Source of the DNA: Rhipidocladum racemiflorum
Taxonomy: Eukaryota; Streptophyta; Magnoliopsida; Poales; Poaceae
Length of the DNA: 64,000 nucleotides
Direction: 5' to 3'
NCBI GenBank assembly: GCA_036346355.1
Contig: CM070584.1
Span: 53,217,097 to 53,281,096, forward strand
In this document: positions 10,960-21,479 of the stretch, piece after piece
How positions within the stretch are numbered: the stretch's first letter is position 1
Layout of the letters: each line of letters starts with the position of its first letter
Made by a program: the position numbers and the translations under genes
The notes under the pieces: model-generated
What the model was told of the DNA's origin: nothing
Seen by the model: only the letters and a program-made list of their open reading frames with translations
Database searches by the model: none

Positions 10960-12106
10960 CATTGTCATCACGTCCATACAACATTTTATACACATGATAA
11001 CTAAAGGTAAATTATACAACAGGTTTTAAGAAAGCCGATCAAAATGCAACGAAAGATATAGCTATCAAGTAGTGTGTCCATATCCAAACCTCAGGCAACT
11101 GACAAGGATACACACTAGAAAGGATCGTCAACAAAGTCCCCGTAATCTGCGTCGAAAAAATGTTTTGTAGGGGTAATCTAAATCTTCACCTAAAAATAAT
11201 AACAATAACTAGGTTGAGCACATTGCGTACTCAGCAAGACTTGTGGTGTATGCAAAATGCAGGCTTGTATCAAAGGAAAGGCTTCTACAATTATTTTGCA
11301 ATAAGCTAATTTAATTGTGAATACTGATCAATAGATTGCAAACAAAAATTTTTAAAAGAAATTTGGCAGGTATATAAAATACAAGTATGTAAGCATAAAT
11401 ATAGAACCTCACATTCCGCCCTGATGTGGGCATTAATTCGAATCATTCCCTGCCAACGCATGTTATAAAACCAGTCTTTGCCAACACATAGCATAGTATT
11501 GAATTATCTGAAATATAAAATTTTCAACACATGTTTTCGATCCTAATCCTTTTTAAGAAAGTATCAAAACCATCTAACTAGTGTTAGTTCACCAAGTCTC
11601 CTATGACCGTGGACACGGCTTTTTAAAAAGATTTGAACTCTACAGAGATGTACAGCTTTACCTACAAGATATAACCAACTCATTTGCCAAACTATTAACA
11701 CGCTTCCTTTAGTGTGCGGTAGAATGATTATAACATAACCATTACATTACCTAGACCTAACTTTGCATCAGCCCGGTGACGATAAACTCTTACTATGGTG
11801 ACAGAAGATATTCATACACTCTCTACTTCTCACATAGTTCGCTCCTGTGGAGCCCCACTTCTCCCTATAGTAAGGCATATACTGTTGTATCGGTAGACTT
11901 TTGTTCCATCACCTTAGTGCGGATGCCCCTTCGAGCAACCTCTATATGGAAACCCGTACTACTTCAGCCTTCCAATGTGCAAAGCCAATCCTAAGTAACT
12001 TAATAAGTTAAGACTGTCTCATACCAGCATTTGTGGTTGTACGGATATCCCTTGGATCATACAACACTACGTTCGGTCTTTTATCCGACCCGGGCGAGAA
12101 CACTCA
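10960..12106 (-). mobile_element. Older chromovirus LTR fragment, minus strand
   Basis: Read on the minus strand, this has the layout of a Tekay-type LTR: a cgatacaacagtatatgcc...ctatagggag segment (about 11868-11895) that parallels gatacaacggtgtacgcc...ctatgggg of the A LTR at 18277, followed by a ttgctgagtacgcaatgtgctc segment (about 11217-11240) that parallels the gcgagtacatacgtgtactc part at 18965. It is interrupted by element B, and a little of it probably continues at 38621-38690. Its outer borders are not visible. Confidence 0.5.
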
Positions 12107-12111
12107 CCTGT
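12107..12111. repeat. Target-site duplication of element B, left
   Basis: CCTGT directly before the first base of the LTR; the same five bases follow the last base of the element at 38616-38620. Confidence 0.75.
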
Positions 12112-12665
12112 TGTCGGTGTTTCGAGCACCGGCCAATGAATTTGTATAGGTAAGAGGGGGGTGCACGCTCCCTCTCCTCGACGGCTTACTCGGGTGAGCA
12201 CAAGATGTATACTGGTTCGGGCTGAACGTCCCTACTCCAGTTCGTGTGGGTTTGATTGTATTGATTCCTTTGTTGTCCGTCGTCTTACATGCTCGCTCCC
12301 TCCCCCTTTATATAGGCGAGGAGGGAGGTTACACTGTTGCTTGAAAAGGAGAAAAAGACTGTGCTCTTAGTCGCCCGCAAGTGGCGGGCTGATGGGACTG
12401 GCCGCCGGCTCCCCTTGCCCTGCCGCTGGTCGGCGTAGTTGCTGCGTCGCTCGTAGTAAATGCGAGAGTTGGGGACTTGTGCCGCTGCGTCATCATTACG
12501 GCCAGCATTTAATGCGATCGATACGCAATAAAGGCTGTCGCTTCTTCAGGGATTTCGCTGACTTGGTCATTCCTTGCCAGCCGTGGCTTCGGGCCCCGAC
12601 CGGCCTGGTTCGGCCCATGCGCTTTTTTGGGCCGCTGGGGGTACCCATGGCCTGGGTACCCGTCA
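12112..12665 (-). repeat. Element B LTR, left (3' LTR), 554 bp
   Basis: Begins TGTCGGTGTTTCGAGC and ends GGTACCCGTCA on the plus strand, so it has TG...CA ends on either strand. It is almost identical to 34946-35500 and present inverted at 38069-38615. The next plus-strand bases, GTAGCCCCCGAGCCCCCG, are the complement of a polypurine tract (CTCGGGGGCTAC) that ends exactly at the LTR, as expected for a minus-strand element. Confidence 0.85.
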
Positions 12666-12685
12666 GTAGCCCCCGAGCCCCCGTG
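12666..12685 (-). promoter_or_regulatory. Polypurine tract of element B
   Basis: On the minus strand the sequence CGGGGGCTCGGGGGCTAC ends directly at the TG of the LTR. This is the priming site for plus-strand synthesis. The same tract occurs next to the other LTR copies at 35501 and, inverted, at 38051-38068. Confidence 0.75.
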
Positions 12686-13019
12686 CAGGTCGGAGAGGTG
12701 CCCGGGGGGTCTTGTTTCCGTGCCGTGATGCCGTGATTCGCTTGGCCTGATCAGAGTCTCCGACCGGGTGCGCGCGAGCGCACCCGGTGGGTGTAGCCCC
12801 CGAGCTGGTTGGAGAGCAGGTCGGGGGGTTTTCGCCGGGTTTGGTCGGGAAGAGTCTTCGACCGGGTCTAAGCGCACCCGGTGTAGTTTTGAGCCCCGAG
12901 CTGGTGGGAGAGCAGGTCGGGGGGTTTCGCCTTGCTTGGTCGTTGCTTTGCGGTATCGGGGAGGTCCGATCGCAGTATATATCTGTGCCCGGGTCGTGCC
13001 GCCAGCGCTGGTGGGCCGG

Positions 13020-13600
13020 ACGCTGGCGAACACATGGCGCCGGGTCGCCGCGCCGGGGCCGATGGGCGTCGCCCTGGCGAGCACGTGGCGTAGCGGGCTG
13101 GTCGCCCGGGCGGGCACGTGGCGCCCGGGTCGTGCCTTCGGGCGCGCAGTGGGCTGACCGCCCTGGCGAGCACGTGGCGCCCGTTGAAGCGCAAATGGGC
13201 CGGGTCGCCTGGGAACACGTGGCGCCGTCGAGCCGCCGGGCGCGCGATGTTGATCGCCTGGCGAGCACGTGGCGCCCGGGTCGAGCCGCCGGGCGCGCAG
13301 TGGGCTGACCGCCCTGGCGAGCACGTGGCGCCCGGGTCGTGCCTTCGGGCGCGCAGTGGGCTGACCGCCCTGGCGAGCACGTGGCGCCCGGGGTGGGCGT
13401 GCTGCGGGCTGGTCGCCCTGGCGAGCACGTGGCGCCGGGTTGGCGTCTGTGGCTGGTCGCACTGGCGGACACGTGGCGCCCGGGTCGTGCCGCCAGGCGC
13501 GCAGTGGGCTGGTCGCCCTGGCGGACACGTGGCGCCCGGGTCGTGCCTTCGGGCGCGCAGTGGGCTGATCGTCCTGGCGAACACGTGGCGCCTGGGTCCC
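13020..13600. repeat. G-box minisatellite in 3' region of element B
   Basis: About 12 head-to-tail units of roughly 34-57 bp, each with a variant of CTGGCGAGCACGTGGCGCCCGG followed by GGTCGTGCC and GGGCGCGCAGTGGGCTG. Eleven units keep CACGTGGC, a G-box/ABRE-like core; one reads CACATGGC. A second, more diverged array lies in the inverted copy (about 37150-37700). The long open frames across this array on both strands are by-products of the GC-rich repeats, not genes. Confidence 0.85.
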
Positions 13601-14555
13601 GTCCCCTTTTTTACGCCCCGTCCGCTGGCGGGGGACCAGGAGGGGGTGAGAAACGCGCGCTTGCCTTCGTTGGCTCGAGCGCCGCTCTCGTGGGGCTACA
13701 AGCGAGTGATCCGGGTGGAACCTGAGGCCCCCTTCGCGAGGGGGGTCCCCTAGCGGACAATCCCGGCGCGGGCGTCCGACCCCACTGGGGGGCGATCCAT
13801 AAAGAATCTTTCCTTACTCGATCTCAGATCGGACCTTGGATCGCTCGTTGATCCAAGGCGCACTGGCCGCCACCCGTCGGCAGGTTCCGCGAGAGCGTGA
13901 GGTGTGATCCCGGACGTGAGTTAAGGCGATTGGGTCGTCCGCCGACCCAACTAGGGGCCCGCTGGGGGCTCGCCTTGTCCTCACCTCTTGCCCATTTTTT
14001 GCTGTGGTGGATATCGTCGCCGTCTCTTGCCTTAGGGACCACAGGGGTCGGGCATTGGTCGGTGTGTGTATCACAAAAGTTAGAGAGTTGGGAAATCGAG
14101 AGAACGCTCAACCGTGGGAGGCTGTTCCTGACCGATCGTGGGTCGACCCGCTTGGGCGCTTCCTTTCTTCGCCAAGCACTACCAGAATCAGAGCCGGGCG
14201 AGGGGCCGTAGTACTTTTTGGTCGAAAGTTTGGCCGTCTTGGGAGGACCCGACGATTGGTTGTGACAACCCGACCCGCGGGACTCTTGTAGCCCCCGAGT
14301 GGGGCGGGGCGGTTTGTTCGTTACCGCCGCGCGCCACTTGAAGGAGTAATAACGAGTGTGCAAGAAGAAGGTACTCACTTGTCTTTCTTTATGACTGGCG
14401 AGGTTTTTGTTCAACGCGGGGAATTGGCGGTGCTTCGGTTCCCGCGTCGCTTGCTTCGGCGTTTCGGCTTCTACGCCATCAGCTTCGAAAAGGTGCGGTC
14501 GTCATGAATGCTGGCGGGTATCCCGGCGCGTCGCTTCGTTTGGCTTCGGATCGCC

Positions 14556-14563
14556 TATAAATA
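14556..14563 (+). promoter_or_regulatory. TATA box of the antisense ORF
   Basis: TATAAATA lies inside the palindrome CGCCTATAAATAGGCG, 63 bases before the antisense-ORF ATG. The spacing allows a start site near 14590. The inverted copy keeps the same box at about 36213-36220. Confidence 0.6.
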
Positions 14564-14625
14564 GGCGGGAGGTGGGCGCTGGGACTTCATTCAGCGACGT
14601 TGAGACGAACTGTCGACTTGCTTTT

Positions 14626-15186
14626 ATGGCTTCCTCGCTCCCTCATTCCCGTTCTAAGGATGAGAACCCGCCGATCGATGAGATCGACTGGGACTCCCTT
14701 CAACGAGAGGCAGAGGATGAGGAGGAGTTGGGGCGGCGAGCTGGCCGTCTTGTAGCGGCGGCCCCGTCGGACGACGGGATTGACTGGGAGCTGCTGGAGC
14801 GGGAGGCGGAGGAGGAGGAGCGAGCGGGCGCGACAAGCCGCGATCGTCGGGCCGAGAACCGCCGCCGGCGCCGAGCGATTGGGGAGCGGGCGCCGTCCTC
14901 CCGCGCTCCTTCTCCTTCCGGAGCCTGGAGTCGACCGCGACATCTAGGCCTTGGCCCGACGACCGTCTGCCCGATCGCCCGATCGTCGCCGTACTCTTCT
15001 CCGACGGGCGGTCCCCTGCGTCGGACTCCAAGCTCCCCCGGGAACCATAGAGGTCACACAGGGGGGGCGCAGGGGCTGCCGCTTCTTGAAGGTGCGTCCG
15101 GGCGGATCGGGGCTCTCCTGCTGCGGGTTTCGGCGACCCGGCTATTTTTTGCTGTGCGTCGCGGCAAAAATTGTGCGGGAAGCTGA
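14626..15186 (+). CDS. Antisense ORF (aORF) of Tat element B
   Basis: A 186-codon open frame on the strand opposite to gag-pol, between the integrase stop and the LTR. ATG at 14626 is chosen because the TATA box at 14556 precedes it and because the inverted copy preserves MASSLPHSRSKDENPPIDEI. The N-terminal half is acidic and has an internal repeat: IDWDSLQREAEDEEELGR (about residues 19-36) and IDWELLEREAEEEERAG (about 47-63). Then comes an arginine-rich stretch (RRAENRRRRR), then a proline/serine-rich tail. Antisense ORFs in this position are known from Tat-lineage elements of plants; their function is not established. The last third may already be outside the original frame. Confidence 0.55.
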   Translation: MASSLPHSRSKDENPPIDEIDWDSLQREAEDEEELGRRAGRLVAAAPSDDGIDWELLEREAEEEERAGATSRDRRAENRRRRRAIGERAPSSRAPSPSGAWSRPRHLGLGPTTVCPIARSSPYSSPTGGPLRRTPSSPGNHRGHTGGAQGLPLLEGASGRIGALLLRVSATRLFFAVRRGKNCAGS

Positions 15187-15722
15187 AGCTGTGTTTGGAG
15201 AGGGACGATAAGTCCGGAGATCAACTGTCGGCGCGGAAGACCCTTAAACGAGGAAAAGTTTTCTTGGTTTTAGACTTTCTTGTTTCCAAAGAATGTAAAT
15301 GCCGTTGAATTGGAAGAAAATAAAGGTGTTCGAGTTTTACATGTATTTTTCGCTATTTTTTCGGTTTGTTGCTGGTAAGAAATGCCGGGGTCATGGTTCT
15401 TGGGTGGGGACCAACCGACCGATGATCGACATGTTCGGCGTTTTCAAAAAAAGTAGGAAAACAGTTTTAGCGCGAGCGTTAGTTCCCCCGGGCAACCGAA
15501 TACCATCCTGTTCTGTCTCTTTTTTCCTTGGCGAGATACCACTTCGCAACCGCAGCCGCTGGGGCGTAGGCCGTGGTACTCGGGTTGGAAGAAAGAAAAG
15601 AAAAACCGATTGATCGGGCAGATGACAGCGGTTGAACGCGGTGTCGACCCGAGTGGAAAAAATGCTACGCGTAGGCCTGGTAAAAAAGGTGAACATGGTA
15701 ATGAACGAGGTAGAAAAAAGGG
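15187..15722. other. Element B spacer between aORF and integrase stop
   Basis: Non-coding part of element B. Neither strand has a recognisable domain. The minus strand is the 3' untranslated region directly after the pol stop codon. Confidence 0.5.
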
Positions 15723-16189
15723 CTAAGGGTAGAATCGTCTTAGCTTTTCAATGTTCCAGGCGTTTGACAAGACGTTGCCATCGGGATCCTTGAGCCGATA
15801 AGTGCCAGGTCGAAGGACCTCTACTACAGTGAAGGGACCCTCCCAAGGAGGGGAGAGCTTGTGCTTGCCTTTGTTGGATTGAACCTGGCGCAGAACTGTG
15901 TCGCTGTGTTGAACGCCGCCCTCTAACCTTGCGGTCGTGGTAGCGTCGCAGATGTCTGGCCGGTATTTGGTCGAGCGAACGACGGCGACATCCCGCGCTT
16001 CATCGAGCCGGTCGACAGCGTCTTGCTGGGACTCGAGCCCCCGGGTCTCGTTGAAGGCCTGAACCTTTGGGGCGCCGTAGTCCAAGTCGGTTGGTAAGAT
16101 GGCTTCTGCTCCGAATGCCAGGAAGAACGGCGTGAACCCGGTCGACCGGGTCGGGGTGGTCCGTAAGCTCCAAAGTACGGGAGGTACCT
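15723..16189 (-). pseudogene. Element B integrase, C-terminal part
   Basis: Read on the minus strand from the junction with element A: KVPPVLWSLRTTP, then GFTPFFLAFGAEAILPTDLD, a helical region (EARDVAVVRSTKY), then the SH3-like end with KLSPPWEGPFTVVEVL and GTYRLKDPDGNVLSNAW, ending KLRRFYP and a stop at 15723-15725. The frame is open over the whole piece. This is the end of a Tat-type integrase; the catalytic core is missing, because element A and a deletion lie where it should be. The matching N-terminal piece is at about 29900-30070. Confidence 0.8.
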
Positions 16190-16464
16190 TGTAATATCCC
16201 GAGTATTTCTATACTCAAGCCACTGTACATTTGTACTCAAACGCTGTTCAATAATACACTGTGCTTGTGTATTTTCGTGTCTTGAGTGAACATACTTGCT
16301 TGGGATCAGAAAGAACCCTTCAACTTAAGTAATTTCGCTCATAAGTAAATTCGAATTAGGTTGGGCAAGTGCCTGTGACCCTATTAACTTCCAAAATACT
16401 TTGGGACAATTAGTAATCAACCCTGGAAGCGTTAGCCGTCAAGGCCCAAGTTCAAAAGTTCGGG

Positions 16465-16575
16465 GATGTCCGGAGTATCCGGATCCAACCCGGAATGTCC
16501 GGACAAAGTCCGGAGTGTCCGGATTGGGCTGGCCGAAGGTCCAACCCGGAGTGTCCGGACCAATGTCCGGAGTGT
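16465..16575 (+). promoter_or_regulatory. TCCGGA cluster upstream of LTR TATA box
   Basis: Seven exact TCCGGA palindromes and several one-off variants lie in about 110 bases, often paired as TCCGGAGTATCCGGAT or TCCGGAGTGTCCGGA. The cluster ends about 75 bases before the TATA box. The second LTR and the old remnant at 3867 have the same arrangement, which suggests a conserved promoter module. Which factor binds it is unknown. Confidence 0.55.
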
Positions 16576-16650
16576 CCGGTTAGTGTTACTGAAGACCCCA
16601 ACCCGAGTCTCGGGTTGAGTCCGAGAGTCCGGTATTGGCGTGGGGTTTTG

Positions 16651-16658
16651 TATAAAAG
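16651..16658 (+). promoter_or_regulatory. Element A LTR 1 TATA box
   Basis: TTTTGTATAAAAGTCCC; likely the promoter for the genomic RNA of the element. Confidence 0.6.
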
Positions 16659-19440
16659 TCCCATTTCGTGGCTCCTTCCATTCTTTCTTCTTCTACTTTG
16701 GTTTCCCACTTCCTTGGTGTTCTCTCCACCACCCCGAGCTCCTCTCCAAATGAGCCACCACGGTGACCCTCCAGTGACTCCTCCATCTCGGTGTGCTCCT
16801 CCCCAAGCCGTCATTCCCCATCCTCCACCCGGCGTTGCTCCTCCTCCATCTTCCTTGGAGGTAAGCTTTTCTCTTAGGGTTTGATTCGCGGGATTCTTGG
16901 GTTCTAGAGTCGTTCATGGTGGGATTAGGACTTAGGTTTGGATTTGGGAGGCTAGGGTTGAACTTGGATTCTAGGGTTTTGGGTGTAGTGGTTCTAGGGT
17001 TGAAAATGGGATTTGGATTAGTGAATGTGGTATGCTAGAGTGGTAGATCGGGTAGTAGTAATGTCGATTTAAGAAGTTGTTGGTGTGAGTTAGAGGTTTG
17101 GCGGGTTAGCGGCGTTTTCTCGTAGAATCGGCTAGTTCGAACTCCTTCCGGTTCGCTAGGTGTACGAAAGTCGTAGATCGGTCGCGGTGAAGTTGTAGGA
17201 AGTGGTAAGGTCTCCGTTTCCTCGTCGAGTTGGACCACACGCCCTAGGACCGGAGTATCCGGACGAAACGGTCCGGAGTGTCCGGCCTATCCGGACTGTC
17301 CGGATGCAAAACCCGATTTGTCGGTTAGGCTGCTGTCCGTCGTGTTGTGTTGTCCGAGTCGTCGTTTCTTCAGGGTTTCTTGGTTGTACTTCATTCTTGT
17401 GTATTGCATGCACTTCATGGTGCATTTAAAACTTTCTTTTGCTAAGTTGTATTTCTTTACATCGTTTTGTTGCTTTGACCGATTAGAGGCTAGCGAGTCG
17501 GGCTTCGCCTCGAACAACCCGAGCATCATCCGGACATCACCGAAGTGCAACAACAAGGCAAGCACCTCCTTTGACCATCTTGAAACCTATATTTCCACGA
17601 TGTCTACTTTGATTTCTCAAACCATATGCATTGTTTATATTCAAGAAATTGCTAGTTTGTGGGAATGGTAGATATACCCTGATTTGGTGGTTTCCCTCAA
17701 TTTAATTCCCTGAGATCATTGATAACCTTAGTAGGGTTAGACAATTTAATAAAATGTCACTTGGGTATAAACGATTTAGTAATTGCATACGCTTAGACAC
17801 TGCAATAGAGGTGAGCAAAGTCAGTCCTTACCAAATGCTCAAAATTATGATAAATGTAATTGGTTTTGGAAAAGTTTTGGAAATGTGAATCGTAAAGGTA
17901 TATTGGTAAAAATGTGAAGTGTCTAGTTGGTAATTAGACTTGGCGGGAGGTATAATATGTGCTAGTTAAACATGGTGGTGATTGGTTGGCGAGTTAAGTG
18001 GAGGTCCCGCTTGAGTCACTAGGCAAAAATATAAGGACCGAACTTGTGACGGTTTTTGAATTGAACACCGTGCAACCGCGCAATGCTGGGATGGGGCAGC
18101 CTATTCTAGTACTTGAAGTGTGAGGGATAGCCATGCCTGTTGGTAGGCGAAGAGTGGACCTTTTCCTGTGTTGAGCGATCAAGCGCGGTGTGTGTGTCCT
18201 CACGACCCGCCGTATGCGCCTTCGTGTGTGCGCTTGTACTTTTGCGGCGAGGAATCGCTCGGTTCATGTTTGTTGATACAACGGTGTACGCCTTGCTATG
18301 GGGTAATGCCGCGGCCAACAATTCGCCGTCGTCACGATGAGTATTCCGTGGTCGCTGAGTGGTGGTTGGCCTCTTATCGCCATAGTAGTGGATTTGTCGT
18401 CACCGGTCTTTGGGGTGTGGCTATAACCTCAACGATGGGAAAGAATAGATCATTCTTGTATATCGGATACCTCGTGTATCGCGTGTACCCTGGATGACGA
18501 GGATGCAAGTCCGAGTTGTGTTTGGGTAAAGTGCGCAAACTCTGCAGAGTATCAAATAATTCTAATCGATTAGCCGTGCTCACGGTTATGAGCAATCTTC
18601 TCTAATCATATCAAGTATAGAGATTTGGTTTGGTTTTGAAAACGAAAATCTATTTCGAGTCGGTATAAAGTATGTGGTGGAATGGTACTTGATGGGATTG
18701 TGGATATGTGTATATGATTCTCGATGGGATTATGTATGGATGTCGATTCGTATCCCGGGCTAAGTACCATGGATGGTGGCAATTTGTGGAGCTCGATTGT
18801 TACATACCTTTGTAAATATGTTTTATTCAAACTGCTGTCTTTCAAATTATGTATTACTTTTCGATGAACTGTTTTAAATCCAAATTTTCGCAATTAACCC
18901 GATGTAGAAGCTTTATCAGATGAATCAGCCTGCATTTATTTATATTTCCATACACTAAAGTCTTGCGAGTACATACGTGTACTCATCGTTCTGTCGCTAA
19001 CCCTTTTTCCCACAGAGGAAGGTAATGATGATGTCGGATGATGGCGAGCCCCTTTTCGTGAGTGTTGCGGCCGTAGTCCCTCCCTCGATCAAGAGCCTGT
19101 GGGTGGTCGGGCCGGTGGTTGTCTTTCTTTTGTTTCATTGCCGCTTTACTTCTTTTGGTTTCGTAATACTCTTGTTCAAGGTTTACACCCAGTTATGTAA
19201 ATTATCGTAGTTTATCCTTCCGTGCCTTGGTACTCGTGTTGTTGGTACGCGATACTGGGCTACTGATCCAGGGATCGACGGATGCGTCTGAGCACCGGGT
19301 CCGAAGCTAAGGGTTCGATCCCTTCGATCGAATTTTTAGGTTCAGATCTTCTGTGTCGAGGCTTCCTGTTGCTATACGGTGCTATACGCTCTGATGAGAC
19401 GGCGTCTGATGCGGTATAGGAAGAGGGGGTCCCCACAGCG

Positions 19441-19454
19441 TTGGTATCAGAGCC
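19441..19454 (+). promoter_or_regulatory. Primer-binding site of element A (initiator tRNA-Met)
   Basis: TTGGTATCAGAGCC starts three bases after the LTR end. TGGTATCAGAGC is the classical plant primer site complementary to the 3' end of initiator methionine tRNA. The copy after LTR 2 (from 27585) has an inserted G, giving TTGGTATCGAGAGCC. Confidence 0.85.
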
Positions 19455-19888
19455 ATTGACTGCAGGAGGACTTAGTTAGCCTGGACGTTAGACTTAGGGA
19501 CAGATTTTTCTTCTCAAAATTTATTTTGAAGTACAAAACTCTATTTTCAAAGTGTAGAATGCTATTCTTGTCCATTCTATAGCTTTTCGCTTATCTACTC
19601 TTCAAAATGAATCTGATCTTAATCCAAATTTCAAAAATTTGTTTCCTTCTTCTATCTTGTTCAAAAGGATTAAGAGGAATGCGGTTTTAGCTAAGAATGG
19701 AGTTAAGGATAGATGTTTGTGGTTGTAATTAGGGGTTATTTGTCGTTTCCACGAGTTGGTTTTTGAATTGGTTCTTATGCTTCTTTGAATGAATGCTTGT
19801 AGTGTGTTTGTGTTTATGAGTGCATCCTTTGGGATCAATCATTACGCACTTGATTTGCCTGATTAGTTGACTCAACTGTGCATTTCAG

Positions 19889-20960
19889 ATGCCTCCCGAA
19901 AGAGAACGATTCGTGCGCTTCCAGCAATGATGATCTGGGAGCGTGGCGATCTGATGGAGCGGGGGCCCAACGATCGGGTCCCTACCGGTGGGTCAGGGTT
20001 CGATCTCGGCTACATGCCCAGTGAGGAGCTCCTCCACCTCCTCCTGCTCCCGATATGGCTGCACTCATGTTGCGGCAGACTCGGCTCATGGAGTCGATGG
20101 TCCAGCTGTCCAGGGCGACAGCGCGGCGGCAGGCGATCTCGGTTGTCGGAGTTCCAGCCGAACTTCGACCGCCGAGCTTTTCTTCAGCTACAGATCCGAT
20201 GGAGGCAGAGGATTGGCTTAGCGACATGGAGGAAGTTGGAGTTAGTCGGTTGCAGCGATGCGGAGAAGGTTCGATACACCGCCTACTACCTCCAGGGACC
20301 GGCAGCCGTGGTGGAGCGGCTTCAGGCTGTTCGCCTGCAGATCAGTCACCACATGGGCAGAGTTCAAGGCGCCTTCGCTCCTTCCATGTTCGGCCGGCTT
20401 GATCGAGATCAAGAAGCGGGAGTTCTACGACCTTCGCCAGGTCTATGGCGGTGATGGACTACCTCCACCGCTTCAACCATTTGTCACGCTATGTTGTCGA
20501 TGAGGTGACCACCGAGGCTAGGAGAGTGACATTGTTCAAGGAGCACCTCACCGAGGAGATCCGTTTCCAGCTCGCCGGTCATGACATTCCTAGCCTGCAG
20601 GTCTTGGTGGGCAAGGCCATTAGCATTGAGGATGGCGCCAAGGCGCTTCTGGAGAGCCGCAAGCGCTAGTGGGCAGCTCGGCACGGTCGGGCCGGACCTT
20701 CCAGACCCGCACCTTCACTCGATCGGCTTCCGGCCTTGGCGCCGCCTTGATTCAGAGGTCTCAGGGCTTACCTCCTCGCCCTGCCCAGAGTTCGGTGCAG
20801 TCACCTAGCCGCCCAGTACAGCAGTTGGGGTCCCAGAATCCATTTGGCCATATCACTTGCTTCTCCTGCGGCCAGAAGGGCCACTTCGCCCGATGCTGTC
20901 CGAGCGGCGGCGGCTTCAGCTCGGGCCATGGCGCCGAATGTAGCCACCGCGAAGGAAGGC
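19889..20960 (+). pseudogene. Element A gag, copy 1 (frameshifted)
   Basis: ATG at 19889 opens with MPPERERFVRFQQ and then meets a stop, so the product is broken at once. Gag sequence continues in shifted frames: EAEDWLSDMEEVG (about 20205), YLHRFNHLSRYVVDE (about 20458-20502), and ITCFSCGQKGHFARCC (about 20857-20904), a complete CX2CX4HX4C zinc knuckle that binds genomic RNA. The pieces are in the right order for a chromovirus gag. Copy 2 at 28032 has different breaks, so the breaks are not inherited from a common defective parent. Confidence 0.75.
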
Positions 20961-21420
20961 GGCAGCAGCTCCAGATGTGGTGTTGGATGCGTTATCTGTT
21001 CATTCCGTACTCCGCCTTAGTATTATTTGACTACGAGCGTCGCATTCCTTTATTTCTTCACGCTTTGTTGTTCAAAGATGAGGTCTGTTCTTTGTACCTC
21101 GAGAAGTACTTGTTGATCCGTTCGCCTGGATCCGTTTTGACTGCCGAGCTTGTGAGTCCAGGGGTTAGAATTGAGATCAATGGGGTAGAATTTCGGGGTG
21201 ATCTTATCAACATTGAGACGTCAGGTCTTGATGTGATTCTGGGTATGGACTGGCTGTCCAAGCATCAGGGGCATATTGATTGTGCCAGGAGATCCGTTTC
21301 ATTAGTCAACCCTGATGGCATTGCTGTTACCTTTTCTTCTGTTCCAGCAGTGCAGCAGCCTTTGCTCAGTGCTCTTTACGTTCGGGACGACCAGTACGGT
21401 GGTGTGTGAGTACCACGATG
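20961..21420 (+). pseudogene. Element A protease, copy 1 (degenerate)
   Basis: The segment SALVLFDYERRIPLFL at about 21013 stands where the active site LFDSGASHSF is expected, so the catalytic DSG is lost. Downstream the retropepsin body is better kept: GVRIEINGVEFRGDL (about 21160-21205), TSGLDVILGMDWLSKHQGHIDC (about 21219-21284). Confidence 0.65.
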
Positions 21421-21479
21421 TGTTCCACGATGAGCTGCCAGGTTTGCCACGATCGTGATTTGGAGTTCATCATCGATCT

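Larger units (their letters stand above)
16190..19437 (+). repeat. Element A LTR 1, 3248 bp
   Basis: Begins TGTAATATCCCGAG and ends GGTCCCCACA, directly before the primer site. The LTR is long, as usual for this group. From 16465 to 16575 it holds seven TCCGGA motifs, then a TATA box at 16651, a CT-rich leader, and a second TCCGGA cluster around 17250-17310. It matches 24314-27580 almost base for base, apart from many one- and two-base indels. Confidence 0.85.

Noticed and set aside
13020..13600. Regular repeats with spacers resembling a CRISPR array
   Set aside because: Plant nuclear DNA; units differ in length, have no unique spacers, and belong to a retrotransposon 3' region.
12509..13753. 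Long overlapping open frames (up to 339 codons) on both strands
   Set aside because: They lie on the GC-rich G-box minisatellite and LTR of element B, follow the repeat unit, and code for Arg/Ala/Pro/Gly repeats without any domain.
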